From the NCBI GenBank assembly GCA_022495005.1, contig JAGYXB010000977.1:310001-374000 (forward strand): 64,000 nt of DNA, given 5' to 3'. Origin of the DNA: Rhyacophila brunnea (Eukaryota; Arthropoda; Insecta; Trichoptera; Rhyacophilidae). A program made the translations under genes and the position numbers. Positions 45,711 through 57,200 of the stretch are shown here, in pieces. How positions within the stretch are numbered: position 1 is the first letter of the stretch; every line of letters begins with the position of its first letter. The notes beneath the pieces were generated by a model. That model was not told where the DNA came from, searched no databases, and worked only from the letters and a program-made list of their open reading frames with translations.

Positions 45711-46448
45711 CAGGGGGGGGGGGCAAACTGCGGCCCGCCGGCTATTTTTTTGCGGCCCGCCATCATTAATTGTACTTCTGATTACGAATAACTTTTTTAT
45801 ATATTTTTTAAAAAATATTGACAATAGATTAAAATATTTGTTTAGCAATAGTACGCGATCCATTTTCAATAGATATTGATAGTGTACCGACAGAGCTACA
45901 ACTTAAGATTATTGATCTGCAGTGTGACACTGATTTAAGAGAATTGAGTACGCGATCCATTTTCAATAGATATTGATGGTGTACCGACAGAGCTACAACT
46001 TGAGATTATTGATCTGCAGTGTGACACTGATTTAAGAGAATTGCATCGTCGTGAAAAAATCTCCAAATTTTACAATGGCCTTAATTCAGACAAATTAGAC
46101 CAACTTAAAGATTATGCAAGAAAAATGTTCGTTATTTTTGGATCAACCTATATAAATGTGAACAAGCATTTTCGATCATGAACCTCAATAAAAATTCTTT
46201 ACGATCAAATATATCTGATGCCCATTTACAAGCAGTTTTGAGAATACTTACTACAAAATTAACACCTGAATTTTAAAAAAATGTTTAAAAAAAGTACAAC
46301 AGTTTCATTCTTCTCATTCATTTTTTTGTAATGTTTATTTTTCGTGATAATAAACAGTGTATATCTAAAAATGGTATTTTACTTGCGGCCCGCCGCTCAT
46401 TTTGAATTCTTGAATTTGGCCCTCCATCCAAAAAGTTTGCCCCCCCTG
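45711..46448 (+). mobile_element. hAT element with G-run ends, transposase remnant
   Basis: Ends CAGGGGGGGGGGGCAAACTG and AAAGTTTGCCCCCCCTG, both followed inward by TGCGGCCCGCC words. The flanks read GCTAGATC/GCTAGATA, a 7-of-8 duplication. Inside, on the + strand, a decayed transposase shows FGSTYI-like and FSIMNLNKNSLRSN, then HLQAVLRILTT (46120-46275), the hAT dimerisation region of the EPM2AIP1/GTF2IRD2-like group. An internal 97-bp tandem duplication is listed separately. Confidence 0.75.
45851..46043 (+). repeat. 97-bp tandem duplication in the hAT remnant
   Basis: GTACGCGATCCATTTTCAAT begins at 45851 and again at 45948. Each copy runs to TGATTTAAGAGAATTG with one or two substitutions (ATAGTG/ATGGTG, CTTAAG/CTTGAG). 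It duplicates a transposase segment (FSIDIDSVPTELQLKIIDLQ) and shifts the frame, since 97 is not a multiple of three. Confidence 0.85.
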
Positions 46449-47315
46449 CTAGATAGATGGATGTTGGGTAATTAGTACTTTCAATTTAAAGGTTTGTGAT
46501 TTTGACACATTTAAGCGATACATACCTTCATCGTACGTGATTTTGATTGATATGGTCTATGATGGGATGTTTGGTGTCACACCAACATCACCGCAAAACC
46601 AATCAACTAAAATTTTATTATATTACTACTATCGACCGAAGGTACTTACTTAAATCCATTAGAATTTAAAATGTGTTAGTTTTCAGTCTTAACCGTATCA
46701 AATAAATATATATATATTTTAGAATATGTTACTAAGAGAGATTTATTTTACATTATAGCTTAAAAATGTAGGTACGTTTTCCATAAATGATAAAAATATT
46801 AAATTAAATCATTTTATGTTGCTGACAGAATAGTTGTCGTTATTAAAATATGTTATTTCACAAAACTAAGATTAAATTAAAGTAAGGAATACGTTAATTT
46901 ATAGACAACATTTTTCTCTATTCGTAAACGTACATATTATGTGTTCGGAAAAAAACATAATTCCATAACAAACAGACTAAGCCGAAGGAATAATTTACAT
47001 CAATTTTCCCCTCAAACGGTCGCGTGCTTTGTACTGTGGGCGAGCCATTAAAAATTCAATTTCTTCAAACATGAACAAAAAAAAAAAAAAACAAAAATGA
47101 CAAATTGAAATTACTTAGAGCAGAGTAAACAAAGAAGCAATTTTATTGGCAAATTTGCTGCCGCGTCTCGCGCCCTTTTGGCATCGGCGTTTCAATTATT
47201 TCCACCGCGCCTAAAATATAATTCGTTCATTTGTACAACGTCTATAAATATATTGTTGAAGATTGTAATGCTGTCTACAGAACTACCAGAATCTTAGCAA
47301 GTAGCTAGATACTAA
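46449..47315. other. non-coding, nothing recognised
   Basis: A+T-rich sequence with a 15-base A run near 47075 and a small palindrome GGTGTCACACC near 46573. There is no gene or clear element. Confidence 0.3.
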
Positions 47316-48841
47316 AGGCCGGTACGGACTGGGCGAGTGATATAGTAGAGTGGCGAGTGAATTAGTGAATTAGTAACTGAAAAGTGTCCGAACACAGTTC
47401 ATTAGTGAGTGACGCGTCAAAATGAACAGAGCGTCGAGAGCGACGGATATTTCAAACGGACACCATTCGCGCGACACGAGAGTGCTGCCGTCTGCGCCTA
47501 TGCAAAAACGGCGTTGTTGAATTAAATCGATTTATGCTCCAAATTCCTATTGATACTAATGATGAATACTAATTTACATAGGATACCTACCTATTATATT
47601 TTTGTGGTTGCATAAATTTTTGTATGCTTACCTTTGTATTTTTGTTGTTTGTTTAGGTAATAAATAGGTACTTTATGCACAATATTAAAACCACACCAGA
47701 CATCTATCGAGCCGCCAAAGAAATGTCTTACACATTCCCAAATGTAGAAATATTTTTTTAACAATCCCCTTATCTAACGCATCAGGTGAAAGATCGTTTC
47801 TGTTTTAAAGCGTGCAAAAAATTATTTGAGAAGTACTATGGGAGAAAAAGATTTAATTTTGTATAAGTATAGAGCAAGAAATTTTAAACCGAATTGACAC
47901 TGCCAAAATAATTGACGAATTTGCAAGACGAAAATTTATTTAAAACATGTTTTTTTTAATTTTATTTCTATTACCTTTGTTATATTTTATGTTAATAAAT
48001 TAATGAGTGTTTCTACGCATAAAACTTTTTTTCTAACTTGAATTTGGGGGCCCCGAAATTTTTACCGCTCAGGGCGTCCGCTTGACTTGATCCGCCCCTG
48101 ATTTTATGCTCCATTGTCCTTACTGACTATAAAAAATATAAACAGATGATAAATGAATATAACTTATAATTATTATTCTTATGAACACTACGATAATGTG
48201 TACCTACCTACCTACGTCTTTACCTACTTTCAATAACAACAAGTTTTCTGTGAAATATTTCCATTATTTATCAAAGTTTTAATCAACAAATTATCCACAC
48301 TACCTACTGACATGACATAATATCCTTCATACTGAGTGTACAATGTACCTAAACGGAATAATAAATGAATATAATAATTATATATAATAATATAATATAT
48401 ATAATAATCATAAGATAATGTGTACCTCTTTACCTATCCTCAATAACAACAAGCTTTCTGTGAAATATCGCCATTTATCTACGGATCTATCAACACACGT
48501 TCGCGACTTTTTGTCGCATTGAAGTATAATAATATAAGTTATGTTTTTCGAGTAGTAATCTTTGTTTCAACGCTGTGCCCATAGATGTTATAAATATAGC
48601 TGTGCCATTCCTACGGCAGCCGACAACTAATGCACTCGCCTGTTCAGACTTGGTTTGTGGCTTGTTTAGTATATAGTGAGAGGTGGTGGGGATCGCTACT
48701 CGCCAGAAATAATAGAATAAAATGGATCGGATTGACTGACCATTTTACTAAACTACTGGACTAAATTTGTCTGTTCAGACACGGTTTTTTACCAAATCAC
48801 TCGCTACTTCACTAAATCACTGGCTCAGTCCGAACAAGGCA
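47316..48841. mobile_element. PIF/Harbinger-like element with long inverted repeats and TAA duplication
   Basis: The left end AGGCCGGTACGGACTGGGCG and the reverse complement of the right end (TGCCTTGTTCGGACTGAGCC) match imperfectly for about 45 bp, through AGTGATWTAGT and GCGAGTGA. TAA lies outside both ends (47313-47315, 48842-48844), as in PIF/Harbinger elements, whose ends often start GGNCC. It has no Harbinger transposase. A hAT 3' fragment sits within it (about 47690-48100). Confidence 0.6.
47690..48100 (+). pseudogene. hAT (ZMYM1-like) transposase 3' fragment
   Basis: The + strand reading in several frames gives AAKEMSYTFPNVEIFF, a CKKLFEKYYGRKRFN-like block and NRIDTAKIIDEFARRKFI, the C-terminal region of zf-MYM-type hAT transposases. 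It ends in CGGATCAAG-type terminal sequence reversed (CTTGATCCGCCCCTG at 48086-48100). The 5' part is missing. It lies inside the Harbinger-like element. Confidence 0.65.
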
Positions 48842-48995
48842 TAACAGATGATGATACGTTTTTTCAACGCATTGGCTTTGGCTTGTAATATAATATATGT
48901 GACCACGTGTTAGTTTATTGTACGCATGCTTACGTTACACGAACTGAATAATTGAATTTGTTGACTGTTATTACGAGTTTCGTTTAAATAAAACA

Positions 48996-49067
48996 ACAGT
49001 AGAATAATTAAGTACAGTAGAATAATTAAGTACAGTAGAATAATTAAGTACAGTAGAATAATTAAGA
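48996..49067. repeat. four-copy 18-bp tandem repeat
   Basis: ACAGTAGAATAATTAAGT occurs four times back to back at 48996, 49014, 49032 and 49050, with the last copy changed only at its final base. The near-perfect identity suggests recent slippage. Confidence 0.9.
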
Positions 49068-49889
49068 CACGATTGGGGTTTATAATTATGAAATCACACT
49101 CGATTTTTTTATAATGATATCCAAACATTGATAATACCGGAATCTCGGGTTTTACTTGACATGATTTTAATAATATTAAATAACCATTGTACTAACGAAG
49201 AACACCTAGTACCTACCTACCTTCTTTCTCAAAAATCAGTACCTATAAAAATAGTTAATTGTTGTTATTATTTATGAAAATATTAAATATAAATTACCAT
49301 ATTTAGCTAGTAGGTTATTATGTAATAAATAATAGTTTTTTTATCATTTAAACTTCAGCCACTATTTAATTTGGTCATTATAACAGGTACGATTAAAAAA
49401 AATTCATTATTTGTAGTAGGAAAATCTCGGCACTATACATTTTTTTAATTTAAATCATATACTTTTTTCATTACCTAGGCAACATTATATTCATAATATA
49501 TTTAAATAATCATATTTAAATATGTACTGAGAAAAAATAGACAAAATAACATATAATATACCTACTGTTTACACTATCTCAAAATCCCAAATTCAGGATC
49601 GAGAATGAAAATTCTAATCCCAAGATTGAAAATTTTGTCCGCGATTAGAACGATATAAAATGACATTTTATTATTAGGATCGAGTAAATTTTTTTGTGTA
49701 GTCATTTGTGTATTCATGGAGTTGTGGCGTATATAGCGAACTAAGAAGAAGTAATGGTTTAAGAAATTAATGCGTAGGTAAATTTTATGTATGACCTCTA
49801 TTTTATATTATGAAAATTTATTTTAAATTGATCGTATTTATGCAGAAACCAGCCAGTCAACATATTACATAAACAGAGAAATAGACAAT
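49068..49889. other. non-coding, nothing recognised
   Basis: A+T-rich sequence. No open frame, repeat or RNA gene that I can support. Confidence 0.35.
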
Positions 49890-50320
49890 TATTATTCTCC
49901 TTCTTCTTCGGCCATATCCGCCGCTTAGTTGGAGCATAAGGACGCCATGCGGCGACTCCAAGAATCCCTATCGCTTGCCGGTCTTCTTGCTTCGTTCCAG
50001 GTCAAACCAGCATCCCGTAGCTCTGCCTTATACGCTCTATAGATAGTATTTAGTGGCCTTCCAGGACGCCGGAATCCGGTCGGCTTGAAGAACAGGCAAG
50101 CAAGCTTTGGGGTTCTCTTCTGGCATCCTCAGCACGTGGCCGAGCCAGGTACAACGTTGCTTCTTCACTCTCAGCGTAATGAGAGGCTACTTGGTGCCGG
50201 CGTCATAAACCTGGCCTCCTGGCTAAGGGAAGGAAATGCCTGATAGAAAAATCCGGTCGAACCGACCTTGGGGGCCCTCGTGGCTCAGGCCTCGGGAGCG
50301 CTGGGCTAATCACCTTGCAT
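49890..50320 (-). pseudogene. LINE reverse-transcriptase tail (copy 1)
   Basis: On the - strand, 49940-50160 reads a WLGHVLRMPEE-like segment, then CLFFKPTGFRRPGR and LTWNEARR. This is the C-terminal tail typical of RTE-type and craniofacial development protein 2-like LINE proteins. It is about 80% similar by eye to 50655-51215. Bases 50180-50340 are G+C rich and may be another LINE piece joined on. Confidence 0.6.
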
Positions 50321-50654
50321 CCTTAAAGAAAACAACCGATTAATATAACACCATCACAGAAGCCTCGGACGATAACCGGCTCTGTAAATCGAAAAAGATA
50401 ATAGGGAGTGATTATTTAAAACTACATACATAATAATAAATATCATATATCCATAAGTGTGATAAACTTTTAACTTTAAATTGAATATTTATGTTATTTT
50501 AGTCGTGATTGTTTTCTAAAAATTGAGGGTAGTTTATCTACGGTGATCAGTGAAATTTTCTTTATGGAATTATACAACATTTTTGTATTAATGTAGCCTG
50601 TGTGATTTATATAGAACGTATAAAAAATACATTACATTATGATAGATACCTACA

Positions 50655-51215
50655 TATTTTTCTTTAACTGTGTCCACCCCTTAGTTGGAGCATATGGATA
50701 CGACACGTCGCCTCCAGGAATCCCCTGTCGCTCGCCAGTCTTCTTGCGTTATTCCAGGTGATGCCAACATTCCGTAGCTCCTCGTATACACTCTGTAGAT
50801 AGTATTTAGGAACTTTCCAGGACGCCGGAGTCCGGTCGCTTTGAAGAACAGGCAAGCTAGGTTGATATTCTTTTCAGGCGTCAGGTCCAACGTCGCCTCT
50901 TCACTTTCAGCTGCTTGGTTCGCTCTCTTAATTACTCCTTAAGTCATATCGCATTCCCAGTATCCGTCGGAAATATCTGTTCTCGAAGTTCACCTTTTTA
51001 ATGTGCCATGTCTCGCAACCATAAAGCAGCACAATCCGAATTCAAGCGTCGAATAGGCTGCATTTGGTTTTAACCGAATACAGTCGTGAATCCCAGATAC
51101 TTCGCACCGGATAGCGATCTCCATTTGCAAAGTGGCATCTCTCGTGACGTGATGTATATCTACCCCAGGTATTTGAAGCTGTCGACACTGTCGATATTTT
51201 AACCGTCATTAATTA
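50655..51215 (-). pseudogene. LINE reverse-transcriptase tail (copy 2, longer)
   Basis: On the - strand, pieces resembling YLGVDIHHVTRDA, LCCFMVARH(G)T, a CLFFKATGLRRPGKFLNT block and GITQEDWRATGDSWRRR are spread over two or three frames. They are in the order expected for the end of an RTE-like reverse transcriptase. The sequence is broken by frameshifts and stops. Upstream on that strand it abuts the truncated hAT at 51240. Confidence 0.6.
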
Positions 51216-51239
51216 GGAGAAAATCTAGATTGGAACAGG

Positions 51240-52418
51240 TGGTATTGCAATTACAATCGAATTAACGACAATAAGAATAATATCATTATTATGTATTTTA
51301 CTTATAGAAAAAAATAAGTACATATTAACTGTAATTTCGACATAGTTACACAATTTACCTGTAGGTACTTATATCGAATATTATAAATCTTAAAATTAGT
51401 TTTTTATTTTCATCAGAATTTTTGCATTGCATATTTTCAGCAATTTTGTCGTATTGTACATGATATGAAAGTACCGCTAAACGTAAGTACGCAGTCAAAT
51501 TATCATTATACTTCGTTTCGATTGTATTCATTGAAGAGAAAGCTGATTCGCGAAAAAAGCATGTTAAATATTATCATGCTGCAACTTTTCAAAGATGTGG
51601 ATATTTGTTTTCACAAATTAGGCTCCAAAAATTATAAAGACTTAAAGCTCTGGCTTTCTGGACCACATCCCATTTTAGTATCAATATTTCACCTTCAAGT
51701 GTGGTCAAGTGTGTTGAATTGATATCTAATAAAACACTCATTTTTCTGGCTATTTCTTTCGCGTTTATACTATCAATAAATGGAAACGACATAAATGTAG
51801 CAACATCTTCTAATTTAGAGAAATCCTTAAATCTCACGTTAAAGTCCGTTAGCAACGTTGATATGTGATTGAAATACTGGTTAACCATTACATTCTGCAT
51901 ATCTTTACACTCGGACCTCATATTATCAACAATGTTGAAATCACATTTCATTAATAAATTGTTCATACAGTGTACATTTGGTTTTAAATGTATTCACTGC
52001 ACTAATCAAATCAATTAATGACTTTTTCCCCTTGAAGTTTTAGATTCAATTGATTTCATTTTTCTGTAATGTCACAGAGAAAGGCAAGATCAAGCAACCA
52101 TGTTTTGTCATCGAGTTAATGATATTCTGTTCCCTTCTTTGTCAAATACTGTTTAATTTCAGATAACATAATATCTCTGAATCTTTTCAAAAACTTACCC
52201 CAGTAAGTCACCTTACATCTGTATGCAACAAAAGTTCGCCATTTTCCGATCTACATTCTTTTAATAAAGATCGAAATTGCCTTCTTTATAAATCTTTATC
52301 ATGAATTGAATTCACAATTTTAAAAGCAACATCCATCACGTGATTCAGGTTTAACACTTAGTATTATGTCCGCGATCGACCAAAAATACCTTCGCGATCG
52401 ACTCACTGGCCATCCCTG
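51240..52418 (-). mobile_element. truncated second copy of the GTF2IRD2-like hAT
   Basis: Read on the - strand it starts CAGGGATGGCCAGTGAGTCG at 52418, like the element at 10139. It then jumps over the N-terminal coding region and the piggyBac position, and follows the C-terminal part closely (frame 51589-51966 with VATFMSFPFIDSI and FWSLICENKYPHL). Toward 51240 it matches 16500-16600 in reverse. The second terminal repeat is missing. It lacks the MITE present at 16047-16494. Confidence 0.8.
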
Positions 52419-53595
52419 ATAATATAGATAATACCAGTATACATTAAATAAGAAGATGCCATATTTTACATGTATAACACATGAGCCTTGGGTAAAAGAA
52501 ATGTTAAGAAAGAGCGAATGGAATAGTGTGTTTTGAAAAGGTGCATTGTAGGTCCATAACGCGTAAGGACAAAAAACTAAATGATCGGATATTGGAATAT
52601 TCAGGAGTATGTAATACTAATTATTAGAGATTACCTACCGGTGCGAATTGATTCAGCTTGAAGATTCATTCTGCGAGAAATCGCAAAGGCTACCGATATG
52701 TGTACAACATGAAACCATTTTGATACTACAGTACAAAAAGGTTTAATGTTACGTATTTTAAAATTATGAAGTATTTGGCATGCATGCATAGCTAGATATC
52801 GCGTGGTAGATAATCGTTTAATAATGAAGAAGCGGGAGCTTTACTTGGGGGGTGATTCGTGTAGCAGCAAGGAATGAAGGAATAAAAATTGAGAAATCCA
52901 GATGGTAGTTGAGAATGTCGCTGCCTACTATGCACTGCTCACTTTATTTATGTCAAAGTGATTAATATTTTCAAGATAAGTTTATGGATAAAACACAATA
53001 ACGAGGTGACCATATTGTTATGTATTATTAAGTTTGTTTTTATTGACCTGTACTTAACAAATGGATATGTTAAAACTTTCGCCTGTGGCGCTTATACACT
53101 TTAAAATAGTAAGGGCCAGTACTTACTGCTTGACACATATATTTTGCGATTTACATTTATGGATCATAATTTGTATCAGGTAGGTAGGGGTTTCTGTAGA
53201 TAAAAAAAATGTTTTAAGGGTTTTGTAGAAAATAAAAAGGCTTAGGAATCACTGATCCAAGCTGATGATGATGCTGATGTAATGCGTTTTAGAGGACATC
53301 TAGTTGAGCGTAGTTATTTTGTTATTTTTGATAACATTTTTATCAATATTACTATATTATAAATTATAACATAATCGATAATGTATCTAGGTCAGAAAAT
53401 ACTGATATTTCTTAAGCCAACTACTCACCTATCTACCTACGAGTACCTACGATACAATGTAGTAACTGTAGATTTTAATAAAATGAATTGGCCACAATAT
53501 TATTTGTAATCAAATTCAAAGTGGAGTTTTTTTCCGATTGTCTATTTCAGTGGCGCTTAACCAGTGGGTCGCGACGCAGTCTAAATCCTCTAGAA
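52419..53595. other. non-coding; decayed hAT ends near 53250 and 53548
   Basis: TAGGAATCACTGATCC near 53245 and CAGTGGCGCTTAACCAGTGG at 53548 look like lone hAT termini. The latter is cut by the insertion at 53596. The rest shows nothing. Confidence 0.4.
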
Positions 53596-54124
53596 CAGGA
53601 GTTTACAAACTTTTTCGTCAAAGGGACAATTTTGAAATCAAAAATATTTGGCGGGCCCTTTCTTTGGTAAATATTTTCTGTTTAAAAAAATAAGAAATTA
53701 TTTCATTCTGTTAACTTATATTTTGAACTAAATATCCATTATTATTACTCCTATTATTATACTAAAAAATGTTATTCAAATTTAACCGTAACTGCAACAG
53801 ACCTAGAATGCAATTACAACATTACCGGAATTCACAGTGATGACTGAAGGTTATAATTTTCAACAGAACCGATAAAATTTGACAGCTAACAACACAATAT
53901 CTATGGCAGCGGTGCGCCCGTAACTGCGCCTGCGCCGAACCCCCCTCACTTCGCACATCCGCATACACAAATATCGAAGTGTCTGTCCATTCATTTTTGC
54001 CAGAGGATATTTAATTTTAAATGTTATTTGTAATATTCGATATGAAGAATAAAAAATAATTCAGATTTAACATACATATATCTCGTGGCATATTGGCCCG
54101 CGGGACACACCTTGTCAGCCTCTG
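53596..54124. mobile_element. non-autonomous hAT element, 529 bp
   Basis: Ends CAGGAGTTTACAAACTTTTT and GACAAGGTGTGTCCC-type sequence in reverse (ACACACCTTGTCAGCCTCTG). The flanking 8-mers CTCTAGAA (53588-53595) and TTCTAGAA (54125-54132) agree at 7 of 8. GGCGGGCCC at 53650 and GGCCCGCGGG near 54095 are matching subterminal words. It is inserted in an older hAT-like fragment. No coding sequence. Confidence 0.75.
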
Positions 54125-54254
54125 TTCTAGAATCTCTTCATTTTTCATTGCGGTCTTTTGAAAAAGAGTCTCTAGGGTGGTAGGGTGTCTTCCATACTTC
54201 AGACCCCTCGAAGTTATACTACGAGACGACAAAGGATCACTGTAATATGTACAC

Positions 54255-55023
54255 CAGTGGTCTCCAAACTCAATAAGGATGTGAGCTACTTTCAGAAATT
54301 CCTTATTTATATATTTTTTTATCATCGTCCTTTATTGTACCATATATAATATTATTATATTACTTAAAATAAATTAGGACATCGGACTTCCAATAAAACA
54401 TAAAATGCATACTTTAATTAGGTATTTATTAATTATTAAACAAAATAATAATTGAAAAATATTTTTAAGTAGATAAAATAAATAATTAGTGAAAAGAATG
54501 GAATCCACTTTCCTCCACAATTTTTTCAATTCTCGGTGAGTACCTTGTCACTCCCATCCGAATGCAATTATTAAGATGTACATCTGTGAGTCTGTTTCTA
54601 TATTTACTTTTAACCACCTTCATATTGGAAAACGTTGATTCACATAAGTAGGTACCTAGAACAAAACAATGTCTTCATTTTGAGCACAATTCGAACTAAA
54701 ATTGGCTACTTTCCTGTTGGAACGAAAGGCCATTACATATTCTATAGTTGAGGCAATACTTCACAACAAGCGACAAATCACATTGAAATTCTATCAATTT
54801 TATTCCATTACTGATGAAGGGCCATCTTCTTGAAAATTTTCGACGTTACAGCTGGATAATTTTCCAATGTTAAAATTTGTAAAAGGAGCCGAAACAAATT
54901 GTTCAAGCAGCTTCATTGAAACTTAGTTCGAGAAACATTTCATTTCGGTGTCCAATAATAAAATTTGAGAGGCAAACTTATAAACATGATAAAATATCCT
55001 ACGCGAGTTACCGGCGATCACTG
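54255..55023 (-). mobile_element. hAT element with C-terminal transposase remnant
   Basis: Left end CAGTGGTCTCCAAACTC and right end GGCGATCACTG, with 8-mers ATGTACAC (54247-54254) and GTGTACAC (55024-55031), 7 of 8 the same. On the - strand, 54495-54650 reads STFSNMKVVKSKYRNRLTD, then HLNNCIRMGVTRYSPRIEK, a hAT dimerisation region. The N-terminal part of the transposase is missing, so this is a deletion derivative. Confidence 0.75.
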
Positions 55024-55849
55024 GTGTACACTGTACAGTGTTATAAAAAATATTTACATTTTCGGTCAAAAGTAGTGAGCGGCATGGGAAACCGCGACAT
55101 TGGATTTTTCTTCCAAAATAGTTGCTACGCTAAAAAGATTACTTACCACTGATCTATTTTTTCAGCTGGTAGTTCTAGACTAGTTAAACACGTTTGATAA
55201 AAAATCCAAAAGTAACACGCGTATGTCTGAGGTCAGATTATTGACGTTCATATCGATATTAAATAATTTATTGGTCCAAACTATGCATTTATAATCGACG
55301 TTGTCGCAAAACAAAGATCTATTATTTTTGGAGATTTTTCCCAAAGATATATGATATATGAAAGTGAACCATGAAAAAGGGTTACCAAGATCGATGATTA
55401 AAATATTGATGGGCATCACTCGAAGGAGAACACAACGCGTCTTCAATGATGCACTTAAGTATACCTACATATTTTATTAGCAAAGACACAAAAAAGTATT
55501 GATTAATTTATAGGAAGTTTCATGTCTGTGGTGTCAAAATAAAAATACCTTTCAATATTCTAACAAATCTAAATAAAGCCTTTTATACAGTGAGTTATAA
55601 TTATAATCATTTTGTTTTTTACAAACATCACATATTTTAATTGAACATACCTAATTTGAAAAATTAAAAAATCTTTAAAAAAAAAAATACGATGCCCAAC
55701 GGCAATATAAAGAATGTTACATTCTCAAATATATATAGTTACTAGCTAAACCATTTTTTAAATCTTGTTGTTGCAATAAAAGTCGGATTAGTTCTTATAT
55801 TAAAGATGTTCAATCTCTTTGGGGTTGTTCTTATTTTAATTGCTTTTAC
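55024..55849. other. non-coding, nothing firm
   Basis: A+T-rich sequence. The frames at 54916-55152 and 55180-55446 have no recognisable domains. AATGTTACATTCTCAAATAT near 55712 resembles the tail of SINE family 2. Confidence 0.35.
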
Positions 55850-56260
55850 CGAACATTCTTAAATCTCATGTGATGCCGTCTAGTGATCTCAGTTTCGGCC
55901 GTCCAGATCTTTTTTCCCCTCGGGGGTTGCGTACGTAGTCCGTTCAGCATTACGTTTACAAAAATATTAGACCTAGAATCGGGTTGCGTATATAGTCCAC
56001 CTTGCTGGTATATCCTCCGGCATTCTATGCACATGGTCGAACCAGCGCAGTCTGCATTTTCATATGCCACGTGATCTTTTCGCCCCCATACAGTGTGTAT
56101 TATACATTGACCTCTAAATGCCACTTTATTGAACACCCCACCCCATAGATTCTTCTCAAAACTCTAATCTCAAAAATATCCATATTTATCGCATCCTGTT
56201 TGATGAGTGCCCAGCATTCTAATTAATACATTAATACTGGGCGTTGGAAAGTCTTATATG
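55850..56260 (-). pseudogene. LINE reverse-transcriptase tail (third, diverged)
   Basis: The - strand frames around 55846-56136 include RLRWFDHVHRMPEDIPA-like and WTAETEITRRH peptides, in keeping with the end of an RTE-like reverse transcriptase. A small direct repeat, GGGTTGCGTACGTAGTCC at 55924 and GGGTTGCGTATATAGTCC at 55980, lies inside it. Frameshifted and truncated. Confidence 0.45.
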
Positions 56261-56962
56261 TATAAGGTTGTTTTGGTTTTCCGTGTCTCATTTTCCAGAG
56301 GCCGAAAATTTTGTGTTACTTAGGTTAACTAACAATTTTCATATATTTTTAACATATCACTTTATGTATAATTGATATTACACCACATATATTTTATAAC
56401 CGATCGTTTTAATACATGCAAATATAAAATATTGACAAATAAGTTGAATGTAAACATTAATAAGTTAATAATTAACTCTCTTAAACCGAAAAAATATAGT
56501 GCGTAAATGTCTGGAAATGATAAAAGTAATATAAGCAAGAGTATTTATCAGTAGGTACTATCATATCTTATATCAATGAATATTTTACTGATTTTAATAT
56601 TATGAAAACACACATCAATTAGTTTTTATCAAAAAAAAAAAAATTAATGACGATTATTTTTGAAATTTTGATGCCAATCTGTTATCAGCATTGACTTACG
56701 CAGGACACGCCCTTAGAAAAAAATCAATATTAAAGTGGGCACTATATCAGTAACAACAAAAACAAAAGCCAGAAACACGGATTTATAATATGCACCCTTG
56801 TTGCAGTGTATTTATGTAGAAATCATTGTTAATTTTGAAATGTTGCTAAATTTAATCAACATATTTAATAAAGGCGACAAAATGCATCTGATTACGAAGG
56901 AATAACATTTGTATTATCATATGAGCTGGATAGTCCTGGTTCCTGCCTATGGTTACATAAAC
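56261..56962. other. non-coding, nothing recognised
   Basis: A+T rich, with an A run near 56630. No feature I can support. Confidence 0.35.
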
Positions 56963-57200
56963 TTTTTTTTATTCAACGAATAAGACACACAATAATTGTG
57001 TATAATGTAATAATTCAATAAATAATATAATGTTACATTCTCAAATTATTTGAGAATGTAACATTATATATATTGAATATACATAACTTGAAAATATCTT
57101 ATGCATATACACACTAGAAAAAAATACAACACCTGACGGGACCTGAGCCTGTGTCTCCTAGATTCGCGCCAGTATGCTTTTCCAATTATGCTACGGGCAT
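56963..57200 (-). repeat. tRNA-derived SINE, family 2 (reverse copy) with palindrome
   Basis: On the - strand the head reads GCCCGTAGCATAATTGG (A box) and CAGGCTCAGGTCCCG (B box) at about 57133-57200. The body and A-rich tail TTCGTTGAATAAAAAAAAGT extend down to 56963, as in 7627-7850. A near-perfect palindrome, ATGTTACATTCTCAAA-TTA-TTTGAGAATGTAACAT, is centred at 57047 with arms of about 20 bp. Confidence 0.65.

Noticed and set aside
48996..49067. CRISPR-like array
   Set aside because: The units are contiguous 18-bp repeats without spacers, in a eukaryotic genome.
53548..54241. Outer hAT element around the 53596 insertion
   Set aside because: Possible ends CAGTGGCGCTT and GGATCACTG exist, but the flanking 8-mers do not match, so only a fragment is claimed.
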